A stretch of 64,000 nt of DNA from Tepidiforma flava. Lineage in GTDB: Bacteria; Chloroflexota; Dehalococcoidia; Tepidiformales; Tepidiformaceae. Location: positions 1,530,503 to 1,594,502 of the forward strand of contig NZ_CP115149.1 in NCBI RefSeq assembly GCF_027594505.1, read 5' to 3'. The notes under the pieces are model-generated. The model had not been told where the DNA came from. It searched no databases and was given only the letters and a program-made list of their open reading frames with translations. Made by a program: the position numbers and the translations under genes. Positions 49,655 through 57,629 of this stretch are shown here, piece by piece. Numbering within the stretch: position 1 is the stretch's first letter; every line of letters starts with the position of its first letter.

Positions 49655-50779
49655 TCAGGCGGCCGCCAGCCCGCCCGTCTTCCCCCGCCCGAGCAGCGCC
49701 TGCACCAGCCGCTCCACCCGGACCTGGCCGAGCGGGCGCCCGTCCTCGTCCGTGACCACCACCGGGTCGAACCGCTCCGGCGCCGGGCGCGTCAGCGCCC
49801 GGCGGAGCACGTCTTCGGCGCCGCAGCTCGAAGTGATGCGCAGCGGCTCGGAGCGTCGCCCGTGGTGCCACATCCGGGCCGGCCGCCCCCAGGCATCGAG
49901 CAGCACGAGCGTGCCCTCCCCGGGCACCTCGAACGCGCTTGCGAGCGGCGCCGTCTCCACCGGCTCGGCGAACTCCGCCGCCCGCAGCTCCCCGCCGCCG
50001 CCCGGCCGCAGCCGCGCGATCGCCTCCCGCACCGGCGGCGGCGTCGGTTCGAACGCCGGCGCCGGCCGGTTGAGGAAAAACCCCTGCCCCAGCGGCACCC
50101 CCAGCTGCAGCACCTCCCGCAGGTCGCCTTCCGTCTCGATCCCCTCCGCGATCACCCACGCATCCAGCCGCGAAGCGAAGTGCCCCACCAGCTCCAGCAG
50201 CGCCTGCTTCACCGGGTCGCCGCCGATGCCCGTCACGAACCCCTGGTCCACCTTCACGAACTCCGGCCGCACGTCGATCAGCCGCTTCAGGTCCGCGTAC
50301 CCCGTGCCCGTATCGTCCACGGCGATGAGCGCCCCCCGTTCGCGGAGCCGTTCGAGCAGCCCGTTCAGCCGCCCGAGGTCCGCAATCGGCGTATGCTCCG
50401 TCAGCTCGATGATGAAGCCGCCGAGGTGCTGCTCGCCCAGCAGCTGGCGGGCCACCTCCTCGTGCTCCAGCGCCGAGGGGTCCAGGTTCACCGTCAGGAA
50501 CGTGTTCATCGGCGCCTCGCTCCGCAGCCGGAGCGCCTGCCGGATCACCGCCGCCTCCAGCGCCGGCCCCAGCCCCAGCCGGTAGGCAGCCCCGAACCAG
50601 TGATGCGGCGGCGCGGCCACGAGCGGGTCCGAGAATCGCGCCAGCAGCTCGAACCCGGCCGGCACGCCCCGCGCCAGGTCCACGATCGGCTGGCGGTGGA
50701 GGGCGATGTGCGCCGGCTCCCGCAGCACGCGCGTCAGCGCCTGTTGCCAGGCGGCATCCGAGACCGGCTCGCTGCTCAC
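49655..50779 (-). CDS. EAL-domain c-di-GMP phosphodiesterase with C-terminal CBS-like domain
   Basis: This 374-residue protein has an EAL domain over residues 20-250 with the catalytic set largely kept: FELLARF in place of EALLR, VNLDPSAL, ELTEHT, VDDTGTGY, KVDQGF, AEGIET and GQGFFLNRP. It should hydrolyse c-di-GMP. The C-terminal part (about 260-374) ends with VVVTDEDGRPLGQVRVERLVQALL, which resembles a CBS half. There is no membrane segment. The GTG start overlaps the stop of the CorC-type gene (GTGA), so the pair is coupled. Confidence 0.85.
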   Translation of the reverse strand: MSSEPVSDAAWQQALTRVLREPAHIALHRQPIVDLARGVPAGFELLARFSDPLVAAPPHHWFGAAYRLGLGPALEAAVIRQALRLRSEAPMNTFLTVNLDPSALEHEEVARQLLGEQHLGGFIIELTEHTPIADLGRLNGLLERLRERGALIAVDDTGTGYADLKRLIDVRPEFVKVDQGFVTGIGGDPVKQALLELVGHFASRLDAWVIAEGIETEGDLREVLQLGVPLGQGFFLNRPAPAFEPTPPPVREAIARLRPGGGGELRAAEFAEPVETAPLASAFEVPGEGTLVLLDAWGRPARMWHHGRRSEPLRITSSCGAEDVLRRALTRPAPERFDPVVVTDEDGRPLGQVRVERLVQALLGRGKTGGLAAA

Positions 50780-52137
50780 ACCCGGGAGTTTCGGCGCTCC
50801 GCTCCTGCCTCTTCAGCCCTGCTGCCCGCCGGCTCCTGCAGCTTCACCACGAGCACCCGGTCCACCCGCCGGCCGTCCATCGCCATCACCCGGAACTGGT
50901 AGCCCGGCACCTCCACCCGGTCGCCCACCCGCGGGATGCGCCCGAGCCGCGCCATGATGAAGCCGCCCACCGTGTCGTAATCCTCGTCCGCCAGCTCGGC
51001 CCCCGTCGCATCCTCCAGGTCCGCAATCAGCGCCAGCCCCGAGACGAGGAAGTTCCCGGAAGGCAGCGCCCGCAGCGTATCGCCCCCCTGCGCCCGGCCG
51101 CCCAGCCACCGCCCCAGCAGCCGGTACAGCACCTCATCGGCCGTCAGGATGCCGCTCGTGCCGCCGTGCTCGTCCACCAGCACCACGATCTGCACCTGCT
51201 TCGCCCGCATCGCCTGCACCGCCACCTCCACGCTCACCGACTCCGGGATCGCCACCGCCGGCCGCACGAGGTGCCGCCACGCCGACTCCCCCCGCCGCAC
51301 CAGCGCCACGAGGTCCTTCACCTCGAGGATGCCCACGATATGGTCGAGGCTCTCCTCGTAGACCGGGTAGCGCGAATGGTGGTAACGCTCCACGAGCTCC
51401 AGGATCTCGTCCAGCGATGCCCCCGCCTCCACCGCCACCACCTCCGTCCGCGGGACCATGATCTGGTCCGCCTGGATGGCGCTGAACTCCAGCGCCCGCC
51501 GCGCCAGCATCAGCTCGCTCGTCGACAGCAGCCCCGCCCGCGCCGAGGCTTCGATCACCAGCTCCAGCTCCTCCGGGTCCAGCGATTGCTCTGCCTCGGA
51601 GCGCTCCCGGATGCCCAGCGCGCGCACCACCAGCGCGCCCGACCGGTGGAGGAACCAGACGAACGGCCGGAACACCTTCGCAAACACCAGCACCGGCGGC
51701 GCGACGAACAGCCCCACCCGCTCCGTCCGCGCCAGCGCCACCGACTTCGGCGCCAGCTCCGCGAAGATGATCACGAGCGCCGTCACCAGCAGGAAGGCGA
51801 TCGCCGTCGCCGCGATGCCCGCCGTCCGCGCCGGCGCCCAGGCGAGCGCCCCCGCCAGCGCCGGCTCCAGCAGCCCGGCCAGCACCGGCTCGCCGAGCCA
51901 GCCGAGCGCCAGGCCGCACATCGTGATCCCGAGCTGCGTCGCCGCGATCGTCGCATCCAGCTGCCGCAGCGCCCCCAGCAGCAGGCGCGCCCGCGCCTGC
52001 CCCGAAGCCGCCAGCTGCTCCACCCGCGTCCGCCGGACGCCGACGAAAGCAAACTCCGCCGCCACGAACAGCGCATTCAGCGCGATGAGCACGAGGAGCC
52101 CCGCGAGCCCCAGCACGACCAGCCACGCGTCTTCCAT
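50776..52137 (-). CDS. HlyC/CorC (DUF21-CBS) membrane protein
   Basis: This 453-residue protein has a DUF21/CNNM membrane domain with three or four helices (residues 5-150), a pair of CBS domains (MVPRTEVVAVEAG near residue 220 and an IVVLVDEHGGTSGILT segment) and a C-terminal CorC_HlyC domain (TVGGFIMARLGRIPRVGD). The family handles Mg2+/Co2+ export or ion homeostasis. TACAAT six bases before the ATG suggests a leaderless mRNA. It is coupled to the EAL gene. With mgtE it is the second Mg-linked CBS protein in the window. Confidence 0.88.
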   Translation of the reverse strand: MEDAWLVVLGLAGLLVLIALNALFVAAEFAFVGVRRTRVEQLAASGQARARLLLGALRQLDATIAATQLGITMCGLALGWLGEPVLAGLLEPALAGALAWAPARTAGIAATAIAFLLVTALVIIFAELAPKSVALARTERVGLFVAPPVLVFAKVFRPFVWFLHRSGALVVRALGIRERSEAEQSLDPEELELVIEASARAGLLSTSELMLARRALEFSAIQADQIMVPRTEVVAVEAGASLDEILELVERYHHSRYPVYEESLDHIVGILEVKDLVALVRRGESAWRHLVRPAVAIPESVSVEVAVQAMRAKQVQIVVLVDEHGGTSGILTADEVLYRLLGRWLGGRAQGGDTLRALPSGNFLVSGLALIADLEDATGAELADEDYDTVGGFIMARLGRIPRVGDRVEVPGYQFRVMAMDGRRVDRVLVVKLQEPAGSRAEEAGAERRNSRV

Positions 52138-52672
52138 GCGCGCATTGTAGACGGCCCGCCGGGCCGCCCCGGCGCGACCGGCAGCGTCGCCCGCGAGCCC
52201 CTGGACCGGACCGCGCCAGCCTTCCAGAGCCCCGGGAACGCCGCTCCCGTCGCCCTCGCGCGAGCCGCCGGCCGGCCCCCGATCCGGGCAAAACTCGTCA
52301 CGATCTGTCGCGAAAATTCCCTCCCACTCCCGGTCAAACCCTGCTAAAATTGGTCATGTCGCAGGGCAGTCCCACATCCGCCGGAGCAGCGCCGATCGGC
52401 CGCCCGGCCAGCTTCGAAACCACGCCCGCGCACCCATCCTGAGGAGAGGTCGCACCAAGCCCGCTCCAGCCCCGCATCCCCGTTCCACCCCATTTCTGCC
52501 AGCCCGTGCACGGCCGCCCGCGGCGGTGCGCGCAGGATCCCGCGCGCCGTCAGCCCACCCTCGAGAGTCCCCTCCCGCCCCGGCCGGGTCCGCCCCGGCC
52601 CCGGAACCTGCACCGCCCCCTCGCCGCTGCCCCCGGCAGCGGCCCGGCCACCCGTTTCCCCAGGAGGTTCCC
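52138..52672. other. long intergenic region with short leaderless ORF upstream of the MoxR gene
   Basis: These 535 bases hold an extended -10 element (TGCTAAAAT, 52342-52350), the AT-richest spot nearby. Five bases later an ATG (52356) opens a 28-codon ORF to TGA at 52440-52442, beginning MSQGSPTSAG, followed by GGAGAGG. The remaining 230 bases to the MoxR gene are C-rich with no clear hairpin. I compared the region by eye with tmRNA, SRP RNA and RNase P motifs and saw none. The ORF may be a leader peptide or nothing. Confidence 0.35.
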
Positions 52673-53746
52673 ATGTCCCCGACCCTCACCGCCCTCGCGC
52701 TCGCCATCCAGGCCCGCATCCCCGTCCTCCTCTGGGGCGCGCCCGGCACCGGCAAATCCTCGGTCATCCGCCAGCTCGGCGGCCGGCTCGGTCTCCCCGT
52801 CGAGACCGTCATCGCCTCCATCCGCGAACCCTCCGACTTCGCCGGCCTCCCCGTCGTCACCGACGGCCGCGTCCGCTTCGCCCCGCCCGACTGGGCCGTC
52901 CGCCTCGCCGACCACGGCAGCGGCCTCCTCTTCCTCGATGAAATCTCCACCGCGCCCCCGGCCGTCCAGGCCGCCCTCCTCCGCGTCGTCCTCGAACGCA
53001 CCGTCGGCGATATCGAGCTCCCGCCCGGCGTGGCCATCGTCGCCGCCGCGAACCCGGCAGCGCAGGCTGCCGGCGGCTGGGACCTGAGCGCGCCCCTCGC
53101 CAACCGCTTCCTCCACCTCGACTGGCAGGTCAACGGCCTCGCCTGGTCCGACGGTTTCCTCACCTCCTGGGCGGAGCTCGACGTCCCGGAACTCCCGGCC
53201 GGCTGGGCCGACGGGCTCCCGGCTGCGCGCGAAACAATCGCCGGCTACATCCGCCAGCGCCCCGACGCGCTCCTGAACGTGCCGGCCGACGCTGAAGCCG
53301 CCTCCCGCGCCTGGCCCTCGCCGCGCACCTGGGAGATGGCGGCGCGCCTCCTCACTGCCGCGCGCGCCATCGAAGCGCCGGCCGAGGTCGTCGAGCTGCT
53401 GCTCGCCGGCGCCGTCGGCAACGCCGCTGCCCGCGATTACTTCACCCTCCTCCGGAGGGGCGCCGCCTGGGACCTCGACACCGCCTTCAAGCGCCCCGAT
53501 GCCGTCCGCATCCCCGAGACCCCGGACGCCCTCGATGGCTTCCTCCGCGCCGTCATCGCCCGCTTCGCCGCGAAGGCCGATGAAGAGGCGTGGGAGCGCT
53601 CGTGGCAGATCCTCGCCAAAGCGGCCAGCGCCGCGGGGGTCGATGCCGTCGTGCCCCACGCCATCGCCCTCCACGAAGCCGGCAGCGAGGCCTTCCTCGT
53701 CCCCGCCGAAGCCCGCCCGCTGCTGGAGGCGATCTATGCGTCCTGA
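52673..53746 (+). CDS. MoxR-type AAA+ ATPase
   Basis: This 357-residue AAA+ protein has Walker A GAPGTGKSS near residue 23, Walker B LLFLDEIST near 86 and a sensor-like VAAANPAAQ near 125. The helical lid continues to the C-terminus. MoxR ATPases act with VWA-domain partners as chaperones or in metal insertion and stress responses. CAGGAGG lies five bases before the ATG. Its end overlaps the start of the metallopeptidase-VWA gene by 11 bp, so the two proteins are very probably partners. Confidence 0.87.
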   Translation: MSPTLTALALAIQARIPVLLWGAPGTGKSSVIRQLGGRLGLPVETVIASIREPSDFAGLPVVTDGRVRFAPPDWAVRLADHGSGLLFLDEISTAPPAVQAALLRVVLERTVGDIELPPGVAIVAAANPAAQAAGGWDLSAPLANRFLHLDWQVNGLAWSDGFLTSWAELDVPELPAGWADGLPAARETIAGYIRQRPDALLNVPADAEAASRAWPSPRTWEMAARLLTAARAIEAPAEVVELLLAGAVGNAAARDYFTLLRRGAAWDLDTAFKRPDAVRIPETPDALDGFLRAVIARFAAKADEEAWERSWQILAKAASAAGVDAVVPHAIALHEAGSEAFLVPAEARPLLEAIYAS

Positions 53747-55634
53747 CCTCTCCCGCCTCCGCGACGCGCCCGAGTTCGCCGTCATGCCCGTCGTCGTGCT
53801 GATCCAGAACGGCTTCACCACCAAACATACCGACCCGCTCGCCGGGTGGAGCCGCACGCGGCCGTATCCTGCCACCCGGGGGACGGCGCCGCTCACCCGG
53901 CCGTGGGTCCGCCTGGGCAGCGTGGTTGCCATCCGCATGTCCCTCGAACGGACGGTCACCTGCACGTTCCGCGGCGAATTCTCCCGCTGGCTCTACGTCA
54001 TCGGCCCGGTCGTCGTCGTCATCAACCGCGTCTTCGAACGCCCCGGCGAGCCGTTCGATGCCCTCTTCGGCGCCATGCGCCGGCTCCGGGCGGGGGTCCG
54101 GGTCAGCCGCGCCCTCGAGCGCCTCCTCGCGGAAGAAGTCGTCCCCGGCGACCCCGACCTCGAACTGGTCGCGGAGTACCTCCGGGCCCGCGGCATCTCG
54201 GCGCCTCCGCAGCTCGCAGCCGACGTCAACCGCTTCCTCGAACGCATCGACCCCGGCCTGCAGGAGCTGCCGCCCCGCGGCGACCGCTTCGAGCGCGCCC
54301 GCGCCGACCTCGTCGAGCGGCTGCCCTTCTTCGCCTACCTCGCCTACCACATCCGCCATACCGCCGACCCGGAGGTCCCCACCGCCGCCATCGACATCCG
54401 CGGCCGGCTCCGGACCAACCCGGCCTGGTTCGAGGCGCTCACGCGGGCCGAAGCCGCCGGCGCCGTCTACCACGAAATGGCCCATCTCCTGCGGCGCCAC
54501 TTCGACCGCGCCGAGCGCGCCGGGGCCGCCGGCGACCTCTGGAACATCGCCGCCGACCTCGAAATCAACGACGACATCCCGGCCGAGTTCGCCCTGCCGC
54601 CCGGCGCCATCGCGCCCGACGTGTTCGGCCTGCCCCGCGGCCGCACCGCCGAGGAGTACTACCGGCGGCTCAGCGCCCGCGCCGGGAAGAACCTCGACAT
54701 CGCGCGCGGCGCCGGCTGGCGTCCCTGCGGCTCCGGCTGCGGCGCACCCCGGGATGACGCGGGCACCCCCGAGACCGGCGGCGACCCCGGCCTCAGCCGC
54801 CTAGATATCGAGCACATCGCGGCGCAGGCCGCCGCCGACGCGCTCGACCACTCCGCCGAGTACCGCATGCCCTACTACTGGCGGCGGCGCGACATGCCGC
54901 CGGGCAGCATCCCCCGCGGCTGGATCCGCCATTTCGAGCGGCTGCGCGCCAGCCGGCGCGACTGGCGCCAGGAGCTCGCCCGCGCCGTCCGCGGCGCCCT
55001 CGACCGGCTCCCCGGCATGGCCGATTACACCTACGGGCGGGCGTCCCGCCGCGCAGCCGCTGTCGCTCCCGTCATCCTCCCCGGCCTCTGCAGCCCCGCG
55101 CCGGAAGTCAGCATCGTCATCGATACGTCCGGCAGCATGGGCGAGGACCTGCTCGGCCAGGCCCTCGCCGAAACCCGCGCCATCGTCCGCGCCAACGGCG
55201 GCCGCGGCGCCAACGTCCACCTCGTCGATGCCGCCCTTCACGGCACCATCCGCACCCGCACCGGCACGAACATCACGCCGCGCGGCGGCGGCGGCACCGA
55301 CATGCGCGTCGGCATCGAGGCGGCCCTCGCCGCCAATCCCCGTCCCAACGTCATCATCGTCCTGACCGACGGCTTCACGCCCTGGCCCGAGAAGCCGACG
55401 CCCGTCCCGCTGATCGTCGGCGTCGTCGGCGAAGGCCACGTCCACCCTTACCAGGCCAACGGCGTCCCGGACTGGGCGCGCGCTGTCCCCATCCCCCTGG
55501 ACCCGCGGGAGCGGGCCGCGCGCCCCGGCCCCGTGCTCACGCCCCCGTACCGCCGGCCCTTGCCGGGGTGGGCGGAGCCCCCGTTCCCCCGGCCCACCGG
55601 CATGGCCCAGGGAGGCGAGGTCATCTGCCGCTGA
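53736..55634 (+). CDS. DUF2201-like metallopeptidase-VWA protein
   Basis: This 632-residue partner of the MoxR ATPase has an N-terminal region of about 140 residues of unknown fold. A zinc peptidase-like HEMAH motif (AVYHEMAHLLRRHF) lies near residue 250 with a downstream NIAADLEIND helix. The C-terminal VWA domain has a MIDAS (DTSGSMGE, near residue 467) with a GGTDM Thr and a LTDGF Asp. The combination matches the predicted DUF2201 metallopeptidase/VWA family. ATG at 53736 has GGAGG upstream. There is no signal peptide. A strong terminator follows. Confidence 0.82.
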   Translation: MRPDLSRLRDAPEFAVMPVVVLIQNGFTTKHTDPLAGWSRTRPYPATRGTAPLTRPWVRLGSVVAIRMSLERTVTCTFRGEFSRWLYVIGPVVVVINRVFERPGEPFDALFGAMRRLRAGVRVSRALERLLAEEVVPGDPDLELVAEYLRARGISAPPQLAADVNRFLERIDPGLQELPPRGDRFERARADLVERLPFFAYLAYHIRHTADPEVPTAAIDIRGRLRTNPAWFEALTRAEAAGAVYHEMAHLLRRHFDRAERAGAAGDLWNIAADLEINDDIPAEFALPPGAIAPDVFGLPRGRTAEEYYRRLSARAGKNLDIARGAGWRPCGSGCGAPRDDAGTPETGGDPGLSRLDIEHIAAQAAADALDHSAEYRMPYYWRRRDMPPGSIPRGWIRHFERLRASRRDWRQELARAVRGALDRLPGMADYTYGRASRRAAAVAPVILPGLCSPAPEVSIVIDTSGSMGEDLLGQALAETRAIVRANGGRGANVHLVDAALHGTIRTRTGTNITPRGGGGTDMRVGIEAALAANPRPNVIIVLTDGFTPWPEKPTPVPLIVGVVGEGHVHPYQANGVPDWARAVPIPLDPRERAARPGPVLTPPYRRPLPGWAEPPFPRPTGMAQGGEVICR

Positions 55635-55663
55635 CGCCCGCCCGCGCCTGCCCGGCGACGTTC

Positions 55664-55693
55664 GCCGGCCCGGGGAACCCTCCCCGGGCCGGC
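55664..55693 (+). terminator. terminator hairpin after the MoxR-VWA operon
   Basis: A perfect 12-bp stem (GCCGGCCCGGGG, loop AACCCT) lies 30 bases after the VWA stop, just before the convergent tRNA gene. Confidence 0.7.
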
Positions 55694-55708
55694 ATCACCT
55701 GTGCGTCC

Positions 55709-55796
55709 TGGCGGAGAGGGGGAGATTCGAACTCCCGGTGGGTTGCCCCACACCGCTTTTCGAGAGCGGCACCATAAACCACTCGGACACCTCTCC
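55709..55796 (-). tRNA. tRNA-Ser (anticodon CGA)
   Basis: This is an 88-base class II tRNA on the minus strand. The acceptor arm GGAGAGG pairs with CCTCTCC, the discriminator is G and CCA is encoded. The anticodon stem GCCGC/GCGGT-type arm encloses CTCGAAA, with the anticodon at 55760-55762. A long variable arm (GTGGGGCAACCCACC region) and a T-loop TTCGAAT are present. It reads UCG codons. Confidence 0.95.
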
Positions 55797-55927
55797 ACCG
55801 CCAAGTCTACCAAGCCCCGCCGCTTCGAGGTATCCGCCGCTGTCACCGCCGACGGCGGCCGGCCCGGGACGCGCGCCTGAACTCGCTCCCCCGCAATCCC
55901 GGCGCGGGCGCCCCGCGCCGGCCCGCC

Positions 55928-56245
55928 TCAGTTCAGCCGGAACGTGTCCTCGTCGTCTTCGTCGTCGTCCAGCTCGTTGTCGCTGTAGACGCCGGCCGGC
56001 GAGCCCCGCCACACCGTGACCACGAAGTCCTCCCGGTACGGGTCCGCCGTCATCACCAGCTGCTCGTCCGTCGCATCGATGAGCTGCTGGATGCGGTCCT
56101 CGTTGGCGTCGGCCGTCGTGCAGAGCGTCGCATAGACGTTCGTGCCCTGGTAGTGCAGGTCTACCCGCCCCACGATGCTGCCGTCTTCGAAGATGGTGTA
56201 CGACTCCGAGTGGGGAGTCCGGCATTCGCGTTCGAACGTAATCAC
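55928..56245 (-). CDS. small acidic protein coupled to proA
   Basis: This 105-residue protein has a beta-rich body (FERECRTPHSESYTIFEDG, VGRVDLHYQGTNVYATLCTT) and a very acidic tail (NELDDDEDDEDTF). No family is recognised. GTG at 56245 overlaps the proA stop (GTGA), which decides the start; the longer open frame upstream lies within proA. It may be translated only by coupling. A regulatory role toward ProA is possible but not shown. Confidence 0.65.
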   Translation of the reverse strand: MITFERECRTPHSESYTIFEDGSIVGRVDLHYQGTNVYATLCTTADANEDRIQQLIDATDEQLVMTADPYREDFVVTVWRGSPAGVYSDNELDDDEDDEDTFRLN

Positions 56246-57513
56246 AGCGGTCGCACCTGCCCTCTGCCGATGATGGTCCACTTGTAGCTCGTCAGCTCCC
56301 GCAGGCCCATCGGCCCGCGGGCGTGCATCTTCTGGGTCGAAATCCCGACCTCCGCGCCGAGCCCGAACTGCGCGCCGTCGGTGAACTGCGTGCTCGCGTT
56401 CACGTACACCGCCGCCGAATCCACGACATCGAGGAATTCCAGCGCGCGGGTGTAGTTCTCCGTCAGGATCGCGTCGCTGTGGTGGCTCCCGTACCGCTCG
56501 ATGTGGTCCGTCGCCTCTTCCATCGTATCGACGACCCGCACCCCGACGCGCAGGGCGAGGTGCTCCGTGCGCCACGTGTCCTCCGTCGCCCGTTCGACCG
56601 GCGCGCCCGCGGCTTCGAGCACCGGGTAGGCCCGCTCATCGGCGATGAACGTCACCTTGCCCGCCCAGCGGGCCGCCATCCGCTGCAGGAACGGCTCCGC
56701 GATGGCCCGGTGGACGAGGAGCGTATCGACGGCGTTGCAGATGCTGTAGCGGCGCGTCTTCGCGTTGTTCACGACCGTCTCGGCGAGGTCGAGGTCGGTG
56801 AACTCATCGACATAAATTTGGACGACGGCGTCGCCGTGGGCGATGACCGGCATCGTCGCCTTCCGCCGGACGTAGTCGATGAGCTGCGGCCCGCCGCGGG
56901 GGACGATGACGTCGACGAGGTCGTTCATCTCGAGAAGCTCATCCACGTGGGCGCGGTCCGGGTCGCTGATGACCTGCACGGCGGCGGCGGGGACGGCGGA
57001 GCCGGCGAGCGCGCGCTGGATGAGCTCGCCGAGGGCCGCGTTGGAGTGCCGCGCCTCTTTGCCGCCGCGGAGGATGGCGGCGTTGCCGCTTTTCAGAGCG
57101 AGCGCCGCGATGTCGATCGTGACGTTCGGCCGCGATTCGTAGATGCAGGCCACGACGCCGAGCGGCACCCGCCGCCGGCCGATCCAGAGGCCGTTCGGCA
57201 GCGTCCGCGAATCGAACACCTCGCCCACCGGGTCGGGCAGCTGCATGACGCTGCGCGTATCGGCGGCGATGCCGCGCAGCCGCTCGGGCGTGAGGGTGAG
57301 CCGCTCGACGAAGGCATCTTCGAGGTTCGCCTCCCGGGCCGCCGCGAGGTCCTGCGCGTTCGCCGCCAGCACCGCCTCCTGCTCCTGTTCAAGGAGAGCC
57401 GCGATCCGCTCCAGCGCAGCGTTCTTCTCGGCCGTCGAGATCCGCGCCAGCACCCGGGAGGCCTGCCGGGCCGCCGTCGCCCGTTCCCGCAAAAGTGAAA
57501 CTGTCGAAGTCAT
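56242..57513 (-). CDS. proA: gamma-glutamyl phosphate reductase
   Basis: This 423-residue NADPH-dependent enzyme reduces glutamyl phosphate to glutamate semialdehyde, the second step of proline synthesis. It has GVVACIYESRPNVTIDIAALALKSGNAAILRGGKEA, the catalytic Cys in YSICNAVDTLL (near residue 253) and the C-terminal GPMGLRELTSYKW. TACACT lies seven bases before the ATG with no ribosome site, a good leaderless candidate. It is separated from proB by 44 kb. Confidence 0.94.
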   Translation of the reverse strand: MTSTVSLLRERATAARQASRVLARISTAEKNAALERIAALLEQEQEAVLAANAQDLAAAREANLEDAFVERLTLTPERLRGIAADTRSVMQLPDPVGEVFDSRTLPNGLWIGRRRVPLGVVACIYESRPNVTIDIAALALKSGNAAILRGGKEARHSNAALGELIQRALAGSAVPAAAVQVISDPDRAHVDELLEMNDLVDVIVPRGGPQLIDYVRRKATMPVIAHGDAVVQIYVDEFTDLDLAETVVNNAKTRRYSICNAVDTLLVHRAIAEPFLQRMAARWAGKVTFIADERAYPVLEAAGAPVERATEDTWRTEHLALRVGVRVVDTMEEATDHIERYGSHHSDAILTENYTRALEFLDVVDSAAVYVNASTQFTDGAQFGLGAEVGISTQKMHARGPMGLRELTSYKWTIIGRGQVRPL

Positions 57514-57520
57514 GGCCGAC

Positions 57521-57526
57521 AGTGTA
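57521..57526 (-). promoter_or_regulatory. -10 box, leaderless start of proA
   Basis: On the minus strand TACACT is followed by seven bases and the ATG of proA. The divergent gene at 57630 has its own TACACT (57618-57623). Confidence 0.5.
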
Positions 57527-57617
57527 GCAGCCCCGCGGCACGGTTCCCGCAGCGCCAGCAGCCGTTCGACCCTGTGCCGGTGCGCCATCCGCCCGGCGCG
57601 CGAGGGCCGCGGCGGCA

Positions 57618-57623
57618 TACACT
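57618..57623 (+). promoter_or_regulatory. -10 box, leaderless start at 57630
   Basis: TACACT is followed by GGAAGC and the ATG, a gap of six bases. Confidence 0.45.
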
Positions 57624-57629
57624 GGAAGC

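Noticed and set aside
52138-52672. Known structural RNA (tmRNA, SRP RNA, RNase P RNA) in the gap before the MoxR gene
   Set aside because: I looked for the conserved cores of these RNAs by eye and found none. A covariance-model search would be needed to be sure.
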